Source: Gigaspora margarita (lineage: Eukaryota; Glomeromycota; Glomeromycetes; Diversisporales; Gigasporaceae). Taken from it: a DNA stretch of 64,000 bases. A model generated the notes under the pieces. That model did not search any database, had not been told where the DNA came from, and worked only from the letters and a program-made list of their open reading frames with translations. Positions 45,858 through 57,502 of this stretch are shown here, piece by piece (the first letter of the stretch is position 1; each line of letters starts with the position of its first letter). The translations under genes were made by a program, and so were the position numbers. The stretch covers positions 114,975 through 178,974 of the forward strand of contig WTPW01000664.1 of assembly GCA_009809945.1 (NCBI GenBank). Reading direction: 5' to 3'.

Positions 45858-46461
45858 AAACTTCTAGTAGGGCCATCAATTAATTTACTATAAAAATTTT
45901 TAAAAATTTTTATTCACTATTAATTGAACTATGTGATGCATAAAAAATATTAAAAATATTCTCAATATAATGCTATTCTGTAGTTTTACTCTATTAATGA
46001 TATAAGTTTAAAAAACAATTTATAACAAATAATATCAGGCTTAAAGTTTGTTAATATTTTGGAATCTGATATAAGAACTTAGAAATCTCTAACTAGCTAA
46101 GTTTTTAATGAAAGTTTTAACTTCAAACTGATGCTTTATTAGATTAATATTTTTTTTTAAAACTTTTCACTAGAAAATTGTTATAATTTGTAGTAGATAT
46201 TTTTAGATTCTGTCTGTAGAAAGACTCTAAACTATAATAACCAAATTATATAGAAATTCAGATATACTCTACTAGCCTGTACTTTTAGAATTACTTTCAT
46301 TATTGTTGTGCAAGTTTTATCTGTAGTAATTAGAAAAATTCAGAGTTTTGGATACAATTATAGAAGGATAATATTCTTATTAATCTTTTATTTAATTTAT
46401 TTGCTACTTTTTAATCTTTATTTAAATAGATTTAGCTTGGAAATATAATAATTTTTATTAT
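45858..46461. other. AT-rich spacer, no gene seen
   Basis: No ORF, exon or clear repeat could be supported. Confidence 0.3.
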
Positions 46462-46980
46462 AGTTCTCTGGGCTGATAGCATAGTGGTTATACTCGAGAA
46501 TATAAATCAGAAGGTTGCTAGTTCAATTTTTGGTAGCAGTAAAAACTTAAAAATCTATGATACAGGTTCTACCAAATAAGAAAAAGAAACTGAAACACTA
46601 TAGAAGACAGAACCCAGGACATCAATAGATAGAACTTTCTGATGTGATGATACAGTAGTCATGATTAAAACCCTGGGGTTTTCCTTGAGTCAGAACTACT
46701 GATTTGAATAACTAAAGTCATGTGACATACTAAGAGGCCAAAGTCTGAAAGGATACTTTAAGAACTTGTAGTAGCATGTCTGGACTGCAATTCATACCAA
46801 CAGGTTGCCAACCAGGGTGGTGCCAGGAGGGCTTGCTAAGAGAAATAAAGCTCAGTACAACAACTCTGCCTGGGCATTGACGGAATGCTAAATAGTTGCC
46901 TACGTAATAGTTAGAACATTATATGTCCTTGTACTTAAATATTTAATAAAGTAGTGCTAGGTTGTAAAGTGAAAAAAATA
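46462..46980 (+). mobile_element. tRNA-derived SINE, second copy
   Basis: The head TCTCTGGGCTGATAGCATAG with TGGTTATACTCG (A box) and GCTAGTTCAATTTTTGG (B box) matches the head at 6232. A GC-richer body of about 400 bp follows and ends near a short A-rich run (46971-46980). No clear target duplication was found, so the 3' limit is approximate. Confidence 0.55.
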
Positions 46981-47106
46981 AGATTATTATTAATTAAAGT
47001 AATTGAAATAATCTTCATACTCAGGTTTGTCAGCTAGTTATTTCCATTTTGCCTTTTGATTTATTAATTTAGCCAAATATGTAATGTTAGTTGTTGTTAT
47101 TTTTTA

Positions 47107-47370
47107 GGAATTGCTATTAAAAAGGACAAGCGCAAGATTTTTGAGTATTATCAAAAATCTGCAGAGATGTGAGCAATAAAAGAACATTTTAATTGGTCTT
47201 TATTGTGAAGATAAAAATAGAGTCAAAAAAGATAAGAGAAAAGCTTTAATTCTATAAAAAGCTAATGATATGGATATTAATAGTAGAATATTTAAAAATG
47301 TTAATTACTATAGATTCTTTATAATGAATTTGAGATATTCAAAAGATAGAGAAAAGTAGAATCATAACTA
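47107..47370 (+). pseudogene. Sel1-repeat protein relic
   Basis: After an acceptor-like TTTTTTAG, the frame reads G-I-A-I-K-K-D-K-R-K-I-F-E-Y-Y-Q-K-S-A-E-M and then a stop. In another frame follow G-L-Y-C-E-D-K-N-R-V-K-K-D-K-R-K-A, then K-A-N-D-M-D. The spacing and the K-A-F-x-Y-Y-x-K-S-A-x-M type consensus match Sel1-like repeats, a family abundant in this fungal group. Stops and a frameshift mark it as a relic. Confidence 0.65.
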
Positions 47371-47420
47371 TGTATTGCATTAACAAAAGTCAAAATTTAT
47401 ATTTGTATATCATTTATTTA

Positions 47421-48530
47421 AGAGTAGAGGGTATATAGATTATTTCTATTAATAAACTAGTTACTAAAAATTTTATATTTAATAATAAAGAAAATTTTTA
47501 TTAAGTAACCATATTAAATTTTTAAATAAAATCGTAGAGGAGGTTTTTCTGATTCTAACAGTGGTTGAATCATTAAAATTGGTCTAGTAGAACATAAGAT
47601 ATAGCTGTTTTTATTTTCGTGACCCTATTTTACTTATTGTTTACACGTGATTTGATTGGCCAATTTGTGTGGCCCCCGCAGAATAGACCTGGCCCCTACA
47701 AAAGTTGTTACTATAAAAACTTTATCAAATTTCATTCAAAATTAATGAAATTTTTAGGATATGCGTAATTTTTTATTACAAACAAATTTACTTAGGGAAG
47801 TGCAGCAAATCATGTAATTAGGGTTTACATAGGTCCGACCCCCCTCCCCCCATGATAGACTATCTGCTATTGACCAATCAAATTTTATCTTTTTAATCTT
47901 AAAAAAATTTAAAAATGTTTTTGACCCCACATACGATAACAGTCGCTACATAGTAAAGTCAAAATTTTACTATGTGGATCGATTAAAATTGCTTAAGTAA
48001 ACGTGTTTAGAAGATCAAAATACACTTACCTTAAAATTTTAATCAGTATTGGAGAACTTTTTATTATTTGACTTTTTGATTTTTTTGTTCGACGAAAATT
48101 TTAAAATTTTTTAAAAAAATACATTCGACGAACGTAAAAATTAAAAGTTAAATAATAAAAACTTCTTTAATTTTGATAAAAATTTCAGAATATATGTATT
48201 TGGATATTCCAAACAAGTTTACTTAATCGATAATTATCAATTGACATAGTAAAATTTGGACTTTACTATGTAGCAACTTTCTGCGAATTTTTATTATAAT
48301 AAATACTTCAATATTATTGGCTATTTTACTCTATATATATATATAGGACGTGATAAATGGGGACCCCCCTCCCCTCCTAAAAAATTACATGATTTACTGC
48401 ACTTCCCTTAGCACATAAATATCAATTTATTTAGCAAAAAATAACTTTTATATATAGCAACTTTTAAATTCACAGTAAAAATATTTTTTGTCACTTGTTT
48501 ATTAATAGAAATGATCTACATACCCTCCCT
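47421..48530. mobile_element. Outer element with GGGTATATAGAT ends
   Basis: AGAGTAGAGGGTATATAGAT and TTTCTATTAATAAAC at the left pair with GTTTATTAATAGAAATGATC and TACATACCCTC at the right. A short palindrome of the same family lies at 41665-41742. It contains the PIF-like element at 47795 and the dispersed TTCTGATTCTAACAGTGG-like module. Confidence 0.6.
47795..48407. mobile_element. PIF/Harbinger-like element (613 bp) with the dispersed core
   Basis: Tips GGGAAGTGCAGCAAATCATG and CATGATTTACTGCACTTCCC are inverted, flanked by TTA (47792-47794 and 48408-48410). Inside is a complete copy of the AAGTAAACGTGTT / CAAAATACACTTAC core and its reverse (47985-48240). Confidence 0.8.
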
Positions 48531-48594
48531 TGACTATTTAGAATTTGTAAAATTGTTAAAAATATTTTGTAAAATCAGAAATGTATATTTATTA

Positions 48595-48819
48595 GGCCAT
48601 ATTAAGTTAATTTTTGGTTCTCATAACCCAGCCAGGTTATATTTTGGAAATTTTTTGAAAAACTTTTTTTATATGTTTTAATAGTCAGGTGGGATTTCAA
48701 AAAAATTTTTTAAAAATTTTTTAAAATTTTATATATAAAATTTTTAAATAAACATCCAGGTGAGTGGGTTATTTTTTTTGCTCATGTTATGAGAACCAAA
48801 AAATTAACTTTATATGGCC
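48595..48819. mobile_element. PIF/Harbinger-like MITE (225 bp)
   Basis: Tips GGCCATATTAAGTTAATTTT and AAATTAACTTTATATGGCC are inverted, with GGTTCTCATAAC / GTTATGAGAACC following. TTA flanks both sides (48592-48594 and 48820-48822). A fragment with GGGTTATGAGAACCAA also sits at 58163. Confidence 0.82.
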
Positions 48820-49460
48820 TTATCTTTATAATATTATAAAGAATAAAAAATAATGGGTAATATGTTCTAATTTTGGAGTTGCACTTTATTCTTTGCAATA
48901 TTATGTTGTATGTTGAAATCAAATTTTTGTGGTTTCCAAATTAACTTATGTTGCAATGAAATTCTTAACTGACACAGTTGGTTAGAGAATTCAAATTTCA
49001 CTTAATACATAAACAAATTCTAATTAACTTAAAATTTAGTAATTATCAGATTATTAAAATAGATAAAATTGAATTCTACGTTCATACTGTAAATTTTTAA
49101 TAATGCCAAGTTACAAGAATGTTATTTTTATTTGGTAATCACCTTACAGCTTACTAAATTTCTCGATGGAAATCTTTAATTAATATTGTAGAACCTTTAT
49201 TTTATTATATGATAAGATTATATTTTTATATTAAAGCTTTTGAAAATCAATTAAATACAACTATTAGAACTACAAAGATTATAGAGTCAAAACACATTCA
49301 GCTTGTGAAATCTTGAAATATTAACAATCAAATTTGCTGGCACGTCCTGATTATTTTGTAGTTTGCTTCAAGATAGTTTAAACCATGTTGGTTTTCAGAA
49401 TTATGAGATATGATATTAATTTAAAGCAAATTTAATATACATATTTTTTAATTTATTGCA
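48820..49460. other. AT-rich spacer, no gene seen
   Basis: No ORF or exon is supported until the acceptor-like TTATTGCAG just before 49461. Confidence 0.3.
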
Positions 49461-49690
49461 GGTTTTCTGAAAAGTTATGTTTTACAATCATTCGTTAGAA
49501 TTAGACAACTTGTACAAGAATTTTTTTCAATCCAGTTGTGACAAAACCAATTCATCGCTAATAAACTTCTTAATCAATTTCAAGTTGATTTAATTTCAAT
49601 AACTACAAGAGACAACATTTTCTTTGGGGCTAGATAATATCCTTCAAAAGTTATAAGTGTGTGAGAAGTCTTACATGTACAATTGGTGTC
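49461..49690 (+). pseudogene. Possible integrase-core relic (KRBA2-like)
   Basis: Following TTATTGCAG, plus-strand readings give V-R-I-R-Q-L-V-Q-E-F-F-S-I-Q, then K-P-I-H-R in one frame and L-L-N-Q-F-Q-V-D-L-I-S-I-T-T-R-D-N in another. K-P-I followed by F-Q-V-D-L-I recalls the start of the integrase catalytic core in KRBA2-like proteins. Stops and a frameshift interrupt it. Weak call. Confidence 0.35.
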
Positions 49691-50822
49691 ACGAATAGGT
49701 AATATAAATCGTACAAATGTAATAGTAAAATTGCCTTCTGTCATCTCAAAAATCATGTTTGCAATAATTAATGTAGCTAGAAAGTAAAATTGCCTCCATT
49801 ATCACGCTTGTCAGTAATTAATATAGCTAGAATAAATTACTAGGACATATATTTTGCGACAATTAAAAATTTTGTCAATTCTTAACTTACATTATCATTC
49901 ATTATTAATTTCAAAATAATATAAAAATGTTAAAAAACTGTTTAAAGCTTTTTTTTTTTTACAATCCTTAATCTAACTTATCCCGATCTTGTTAATTTCA
50001 ATGTTCAATGAATTTCTTATATATAAAAATATTATATAAACTTTCGATCTATCATATTAAAAAAAAAAATTTAATAATAAATTCTACTTTTATTTCTAAG
50101 TAACCATATTGTCCAACGCCTCTATTAGCCTGATTATTAAAAAAAAATAATTCCTGGAAATAATGCGGACAATAAAGCTAAAAATTTTATACTTTTTGAG
50201 CTTGTAATATATAAAAAAGTAAAATAAGAAATAAAATAAAGAAAGCTACTTGTAAATGCAACAAAGCCCGTAAAACAAGTTTTATTATGAATAAAAGTCA
50301 GTTATTTAAGAAGTTTTGAGAGTTTTCTTATAACGGTTCGTTACTATGTAAAATCGATCTGCGTGACATGTCTAATAGTACTGTACATATACTAAAATTT
50401 TGTTAAGGAATTTTTTTTGTTAGGTTGTTTTGTAAGTAAAATTTAAGTTACTGGCGATTTTGAAATTTGGTTAGTAGACGAAGAGTGGCGTAGCCTATTT
50501 AACTCAATCAGGTACGGCATTTACAAATGCCCTTGGGGGAAAATTAAAGATCCCCACAATGGATTCACATACCGAATGTAACCATCCCACTTAAGGAAAT
50601 GCTTCTAATAACTAGGAACATCCATTGGTTCAAGAGGTAAATTAAAAATTAAGTTAGATTACACGTTAAAGTAAGGGCAATGTTTTTTTTTACACACAAA
50701 TTAACATAAAAACAAATTAATATTGAATTATTTATTCTCAATAGTAAAATAAAATTTTATTATATGTCTTAATTAAGGGTTCAATAACAAACATTTCTTG
50801 AAAAACAAAACATATATATAAT
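49691..50822. other. Intergenic DNA, no gene seen
   Basis: Two imperfect repeats TAGTAAAATTGCCTYC with TTAATRTAGCTAGAA lie at 49720-49830. A block at 50395-50470 with AAATTTTGTTAAGG and TTTTTTGTTAGG resembles 19035 and 61965. From about 50560 the sequence is homologous to the far upstream end of kinase relic A. Confidence 0.4.
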
Positions 50823-51533
50823 GGAGATGGGGTATTATGGCGAATTAGGTATTGTGGCGAATCGTGATATCTCATGATCCTGTGATCGGAATTGAATAAA
50901 TTTATACCATTCGAATCCTCTCATCGAGAGGAATCGAATGGTATAAATTTTATTCGATCCAGACTGCTAAGTCATGAGATATCGAAGTTAATGCATTTTT
51001 TTATATTCATTAACATATAATCAGCTTTGTGACCCAGTGGTTCAAATTGAGCGATTTTTATATCAATCGATTCCTCTCGACGAGAGGAATCGATTGGTAT
51101 AAGATTCGCCCAATTTTGATCAACGGGTCATGAGATATTCATGATTAAACCATTTCGATATATAGAATACTATAGTAAAAGAGCATTGTTGATATCTCAT
51201 GATCCCATGATCAGAATCCAATAATTTTTATATCATTAGATTCCTCTCATCGAGAAGAATTGAATGGTGTAAAAATCGTTGGATTCTGACCATGGAGTCA
51301 CAAAATACCAATGATTCGCCACATACCTCCTAATGCAAAAAAATCCATTTATTTTTAACGAAACTTTAAATTCGAATATCTTTAGATTTAATGACCGGAA
51401 TCGAATGATTTTGGTATCAGTTGATTCGACTTAATGAGATGAATCAAATAATACTAAAATTATTCGACTCCAACCAATAAATTATATGATACGACCAAAA
51501 TATTGTTAACTTCGCCATAATACCCCCATCTCC
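50823..51533. mobile_element. Element of repeated imperfect palindromes
   Basis: Ends GGAGATGGGGTATTATGGCGA and TCGCCATAATACCCCCATCTC are inverted. Inside are four dyads of about 110-130 bp, centred near 50933, 51081, 51246 and 51436. Each has ATATCTCATGATCC at its ends and CGAATCCTCTCATCGAGAGG or a variant at the centre. The equivalent position upstream of kinase relic A (about 11115) lacks it, so it is an insertion. Confidence 0.75.
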
Positions 51534-53003
51534 CTTATATTATTACATTATGCGGTAGGTGCCGTTACGAGTTATTTATTAAGCATTACGAACTAAATTT
51601 TGTATAAAAAAATTTTTTTATATTTAAAATAGAATAAGGTTTGATGTCCTATAATGGTTATCTTAGTTTTCAATTTACAGAGATAATAAGGGATAAATCT
51701 TGTATGAAAAAAAAAAAAATCTGTACATTAAAGATTTTTATGAAACACCCTTGCATTAAAGATCTATTATAAAAAGTCCTTGTATTAAAGATCTTTATAG
51801 AAAACCCTTGCATATAATAAATGCAGCGGCAGTATAATATCTAATTTTTATATAATGTTATACATACTAAGATTTATTATAGCTGAATTATAAGAATTTT
51901 TTTCGGCTAAGCTAATCCAGCATAGCAAATCTTTTTTTTAAGATTTTGACCACAGGAATTAATGCATGCATATGATGCATTTCTTTTATTCCACAAGAAT
52001 TAATGCATGCATATGATGCACTTCTTTTATTCCTGTCACACGAAATCGACAATGCTATGAGTATCGGTATATTGATTTTATTGATTCCGTATGAACAAAG
52101 AAACTGGGAATGTAACGCCAGTGTAACGCCATATATGCATTAATTCTCTTTTGTAAACAAATGTGCAAAATTTTAAATTCTGACGGACATTTTCGTGTCA
52201 CACAACATAAAATGTTTTTAAAGTCTTATTATGACAACTTAAGTAGAATTAAAAAAACTCTTCGTATTCTTTAACTATTTTTTTTTTTTTTTTACATCTA
52301 TAATAGAATAAGGTTTTTAGTTTCCAATTTACAGAAATGATAACAAAATAATAAAAGACAGCAATATTTTCCGATTTTAGCTGGTATTATGACATCTCTA
52401 ATTTTGTTTATAACGTATTTACTATAATTGTGTTATCTAATCAAAGGAGCGTCAAACGATACTGTATGCATGCATTAGTTTTCTTCATGCGCGCTAAAAA
52501 CTATGTATAAAAAATCAAAATCTTTGGATGTGTATATCGTTACAGCCAAAAGGCTTGAAAAAATGTTTAAAAATTAAAATATCATATGCATGCATTCTTT
52601 TTTGTGTAATCCAAAATTGGTACCATATTAAAATATCATATGCATGCATTCTTTTTTGTGTAAGCCAAAATTGGCACAAAAATTATCTATATGCAATTAG
52701 CGTTAGCGATCAAATTTTATAGTTAGCCTAAAAAATTCTTGATTTTTTTATTGTAGTAAAATCTGCATATGTATAGCGTTACAGTAGACTTGTATATGTT
52801 ATGAGTGAAGTAGAATTAAAGTTAATTCGGAATCTCTTTAAATTGAAATATGAAAAAAAAAATCCAACCTTCACATTAATTCAACTTCTATTCTGAATAA
52901 CTCAAATTCTGTTCCCACTTACAAAATATATAAATTCGATTTTATAAAATTATTTAAAATTTTCATTAAAAAAAGGCAATTACGAGTTTAAAGCTTCTAT
53001 AAT
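51534..53003 (+). promoter_or_regulatory. Upstream region of the intact kinase
   Basis: Inverted match to 9524-11110. It contains repeated GAATTAATGCATGCATATG and TGATGCACTTCTTTTATTCC blocks (51955-52040), and a local tandem duplication of about 60 bp with AATATCATATGCATGCATTC at 52576 and 52627. The leader CGAGTTTAAAGC plus TTCTATAAT abuts the ATG. The 64-codon ORF at 52528 reads the duplicated block and is not called. Promoter role is inference from conservation between copies. Confidence 0.45.
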
Positions 53004-54118
53004 ATGAATGTACATCGAAACATTCATTACAACAAAGTATTATTTGATAATAAGTTGAATGATGATTTTATCAAAAGGGTACATACTCACGATAGTGAAC
53101 ATTCGACCTTCATGTTTAAAATTCCATTCGATCAATTCACCAATCTTACTTGTATCAATAAAGGAGGATTTAGCGCAATCTATAAAGCAACCTGGAAATA
53201 TGATCATGAAAGTGAAATTGACGTTGTTCTCAAAGTTATTGAAGATACTAAAAATATGGACTCCGCCTTTTTAAATGAGGTTAGTAATTAGAAACATATA
53301 AATTAAATATTCTTGTTTAATTTTTTTTTTAATTTTATTTATTTATTTTTTTATTTTTTTAGTTAATGGTCTATACTCGTTGTGGAAAAAATTTCTCTGA
53401 TTTACATTTCCAGGAAATTTATGGCATCAGTCAAGATCCAAAAACTAAAAAGTTTATAATTGTCATGAAATTAGCACTACACGGGGATTTACATCATTTT
53501 CTTTTAAACAATATCACCATTTTATCATGGCAAGAAAAATTGAATATATTAAAATTAATAGCTTGGAATCTTATGAATCTTCATCAGAAAGATATTATTC
53601 ACTGTGATTTCCATAGTGGAAACATACTTATTAATGATGGTGGTTGTGCTAAAATATGTGATTTTGGTGTAAGCAAGCTAGCAGATATGTCTTATTATCA
53701 TAATCAAATTTATGGTATAATTCCGTATGTTGCTCCTGAGGTGCTAGAGCACGGTCATTATACCAAACAATCTGACATTTATAGTTTAGGAATGATTATG
53801 TGGGAAGTGATTGGTGGTTGTAACCCTTTTTGTGATCGAGAACATGATGCATTCCTTATTTTAGAGATCATTTATGGTCTTCGTCCCAAGTTTATTGATG
53901 GCACTCCACAAGAATTAATTGATTTAATAGAGAAATGTTGGAGTTATATTCCTTCGAAGCGGCCAACTGCAAATGAAATCATGAATGATCTAGATTTTAT
54001 TACCCAAAAATTATGGGACAAAAAAATTTCTTTTTCAGAATTCATACATTTTTCATGCATAAAAGAAACAAATTCACATGCAATATATACTGAATACATA
54101 CTTGATGTCATTAATTAA
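53004..54118 (+). CDS. Intact tyrosine-kinase-like protein kinase (343 aa, two exons)
   Basis: Exon 1 53004-53279 (92 codons), an 83-bp intron with donor GTTAGT (53280) and acceptor TTTTTTAG (53361-53362), phase 0, and exon 2 53363-54118. The spliced protein has a short N-terminus, then a kinase domain. Its features are INKGGFSAIYKATW (51-64), the ATP lysine in V-V-L-K (77), helix-C E92 at the splice junction, catalytic loop HCDFHSGN (172-179, Asp174), DFG (192-194), APE (216-218) and S-D-I-Y-S-L-G-M. All core residues for phosphotransfer are present. Cys replaces Arg in the usual HRD, and Asn replaces the first Gly in the loop, as is common in this fungal family. Substrate and pathway are unknown. 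It is the only uninterrupted copy of three here. Confidence 0.93.
53280..53362 (+). other. Kinase intron (83 bp)
   Basis: Donor GTTAGT, T-rich body and acceptor TTTTTTTAG. Unspliced reading stops 3 codons after the donor. Relic A has lost the acceptor and relic B the donor of this same intron. Confidence 0.9.
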
Positions 54119-54710
54119 ACAGAAATTCAATCTGTTGACATGAACAATGAGTTATCGGCGGTAATCTTTATAAAAATATACATAGTATTATTAATAAAGA
54201 TAATAAAATGTACAGTCATCTCATAAATATCTACGTAGTCATACATCCTATATAATTACATTATTTTGTGTCCGTCTTTTTTATATTGAATGTTCTTTAT
54301 ATAATTAAAATTGTACTATAATCACTATATGTAACTTGTCGCTTCATCTGAAGGTCTAAAAATTTATTATATTTCATCCAATTATTATCCCGAATTCAAA
54401 TTTATCATATTTGACCTGAAATAATGCGGAAACACAATTTACTTTATTATTGTTCGCATTCAGTTAAATTAAGTTGTTTTCAAACATTCTGAACAACTAA
54501 AAATTTTCTGATGACCTATTCGATAAGTTACCGAGTCGAAATCAATAAGCTACCAACATCATCAATAACAGAAACTTACCGATTTCAAAAACACTAAATT
54601 AGAAGAAAAAAGTATCGGTAATATATTTTGTAAGAATATTATATTAATTTTTGAATTCTAGATACAATAATCTTAGGTTTGAAAAAAAAAGTATTAGCAG
54701 ATACGTTTTG
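54119..54710. other. 3' flank of kinase and AT-rich DNA
   Basis: To about 54300 it is homologous to the 3' flanks of the other kinase copies. No gene follows. Confidence 0.45.
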
Positions 54711-54871
54711 TAATACCCTGCCTTACTATTTGTTGTTCATCCTACCTTCATTATAATTTCCCACGAGATCATATCATGACCGGGAATCTTCCATGGGAAG
54801 ATTCCCGGTCACAAATAATCACGTGAAAATTATAATGAAGGTAGGCATGAACAACGTAAGTCAGGGTATTA
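54711..54871. repeat. 161-bp long hairpin
   Basis: TAATACCCTGCCTTACTATT at the left pairs with ACGTAAGTCAGGGTATTA at the right. The stem continues through CTACCTTCATTATAAT to a perfect tip CCGGGAATCTTCC / GGAAGATTCCCGG. Stem of about 75 bp with few mismatches. Confidence 0.85.
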
Positions 54872-54892
54872 CTCATGAATTTTCTGTGAGCC

Positions 54893-54993
54893 TAAAAATT
54901 ACAGCAGAGATTCCCGATGATCATATGATGCAGATGACCCTTCGGGCCATCTGTATCCTATGATCATCGGGAATCTCTGCTGTAATTTTTAAA
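54893..54993. repeat. 101-bp long hairpin
   Basis: TAAAAATTACAGCAGAGATT continues with CCCGATGATCATA and is mirrored by TATGATCATCGGG and AATCTCTGCTGTAATTTTTA. The tip holds GATGACCC / GGGCCATC around TTC. The core GGGAATCT is shared with the neighbouring hairpin. Confidence 0.85.
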
Positions 54994-56073
54994 CTCCCAG
55001 GAAATTAATAATACTAATTCTACATTGGGAAATTTTTTTAGTGCAGTTCCGTACAGATTTGCAAAAAAATTAAATAATAAATCCCTGTGCAAAACTTTAA
55101 AATAATAGCTATAAATGCAGAAATCAAATACAATTCTGTACAAAACTTCAAATTCTAAAAAATTTTGCAGATTTTTTTGTGCAGAAATTCACAGAATTTG
55201 AAATCTTTTTGTGCATAAATATAAATTTATTATTGCAGAAATTAGGAGTAAATAACAGCAGAATTTGGGTTTAGTTGCCGCAGAAAATCATCGTCCTTGG
55301 GTGAACGTAGATCATTTCTAATAGTAATAGCGTTGTAAGAAACCTTCCTACCAATAAATTAAAAGTGTATGTACTTAAGTTTGTTTTTAATTTAAAGTTT
55401 AAATTAAATTACATACTGCATCCCATAGTTTTGAGCAGGGTTGACAATGGAGCTCAGTGGAGCCCAATGAAACTGTGAATGGAGTCAATGTACTTATTTG
55501 TGCGAACGATACAAACCCAAAAAAAGGAGATAACCAATCAGAGGACGTGAATCTTACACGTGTGCAAAGCGAAGAAAAACAGAAAATACAAGAAAATGAG
55601 TGTTTAAATCTACATCGTGGTACTAATTAAAAATGATGGGGATGAAATTTTACATATGGGGACTCATTATTTTTCTTCTAGCCTTGATCCTAACCAGATC
55701 TTAATATTCAACTAAAAATCTTTATTATTTTACCTTTTCAAAAACAATTTGATGTAAACTATATATATTCTGTTAGAGGGGGCATAGTGGTAAATTTTAA
55801 TAGAATGTATTTTTTTTAGTTCAATAATGATCTTTGGCAGTTCTAATAGTTGTATTTAATAATCTTCACGTGCATAACATCGATTAACAGATTTGCAATC
55901 GAAAAATTTTGATAAGCAAGCTTTCAAGTGCATTGTGAGATAAAATGAATATTCTTGTAACTCAGTCATTTTTCAAAAACATTTACAATATATAGTGATT
56001 TGACAAATAAGTTAAAGAATTTCAATTGAATTTTTTTTCGTTTTTTATATAAAAAATATTTTTATTTATTTAA
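54994..56073. other. Intergenic DNA, no gene seen
   Basis: 55010-55290 has many degenerate TGCAGAAATT / GTGCAAAACTT repeats. 55490-55620 distantly resembles, in reverse, the CTTGTATTTT and TTTAGACACTCG part of the MITE at 57209. Confidence 0.35.
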
Positions 56074-56293
56074 TGTCGCGGATGAAATCGGATGATAGTG
56101 AAATTTGGGGTCTTAATTTGAAAATATAAGTCCTACTAAAATCTACCTATACTCTCTTATTAATAACTCTAACCCTAAATCCTAAACTCAAACATAAAAA
56201 AAACAGACAAAAAATGCCCTAAAAAATTATAAAAATCGTACATAAAATATATCCAAATTTAACCATCATCCGATTTCATGATCATCCGTGACA
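56074..56293. mobile_element. MITE (220 bp), relative of 37107-37604
   Basis: Tips TGTCGCGGATGA and TCATCCGTGACA are inverted, followed by AATCGGATGAT / ATCATCCGATT. TTTAA flanks both sides (56069-56073 and 56294-56298). The interior has CTAACCCTAAATCCTAAACT. Confidence 0.75.
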
Positions 56294-57208
56294 TTTAATA
56301 ATGATTAATTAAACTTTAAGTTAATTATAAATCCATTTATTAAGTGGAATTTGAATTATTTAACCAAAATCTATTCAGTTAAAATTCTGTTACAACATAT
56401 AAATTGATTCGGAATCCACAAAAATTCCATTCCGATGTACAACATATAACTTATACAAAAAAATAAAATTTATAAGCTGAAGTATATAATCCAAGTTCGT
56501 AAATGTTAATTTAGAAATATGAAAATCTTAATTCATCAGCACCATCCAAATTATTATCACACAATACAATTTGATTTCCACACGTAATTATTAAGATAAT
56601 CCCATGTCGAAGTTGTTGCTATACTACTCGACTAAGTAACACGTCATAGCAATTGTCTATAACAACATTCGGAAGATGAGTACCAAATTGGTGTACTAGA
56701 GTGTCTATAATATTAATGCAATACGTAAACCAAGTTTTTGACGTTATACATTGTTTATAAATTGTTTTTTTATAAATTATGTTTTCTTTAGTCGCTTTTT
56801 TTCTTTCGTGCCGACTTTCATTTGTTTAAGTCTTTTCATTGTCCTAAGAGAAAGAACCCTAATTCTTGTTCCATTCTATTTGAGAAGTTGAAAAATCGAC
56901 CATGTCTATTAAAAACATAAGGAATCTGATTTATCCAAGTGAATAGGTAAATTATTGTCCGGAGCGTAGCGGAGGACTTTTAAGGTTTCGTATGGTAATA
57001 CAAAAGTTACGTTTTTGCTGCATCAATAGCTACATTTTTGATTCACCTTTTATTGTCATTTAAGCTATAGCATCAAAAACATAATTTTGAAAATTCATGT
57101 CTGTCCGCACGCGTGTTCAAATTTGTAATTTTAATGTGGTAAAAATATGCGCATTCACGCGTTTGTGCAATGAGATGACCATCATATGTTATGCTCTGAA
57201 CTCATAAT

Positions 57209-57494
57209 GGGGACCGTTAAAGCCAGGTGCCTTTATATATTTTTTATTATTTAATTAAAATTAGGGTAAGGGTTAGTTAGGAGTTAGGGTTAGGAATGTC
57301 TTATAGGTAAAATTGCCTTCCCGAAATTTTTTATTAATGCTCCGAGACAGGTTTAGACACTCGTTTCTTGTAGTTATGATGCTTTTCACTTTTTTTCTTT
57401 GTTTTTGTCTCGTCGGGCTGATCCGTGACGATCAAAATTTACAATTTTGATTGGATATCAGTCACGTGATGGCACCTGGCTTTAACGGGATCCC
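57209..57494. mobile_element. MITE with TTAAAGCCAGGTGCC ends (286 bp)
   Basis: GGGGACCGTTAAAGCCAGGTG and CACCTGGCTTTAACGGGATCC are inverted. CTCATAAT is present on both sides (57201-57208 and 57495-57502). Second copy at 18455-18739. Confidence 0.85.
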
Positions 57495-57502
57495 CTCATA
57501 AT

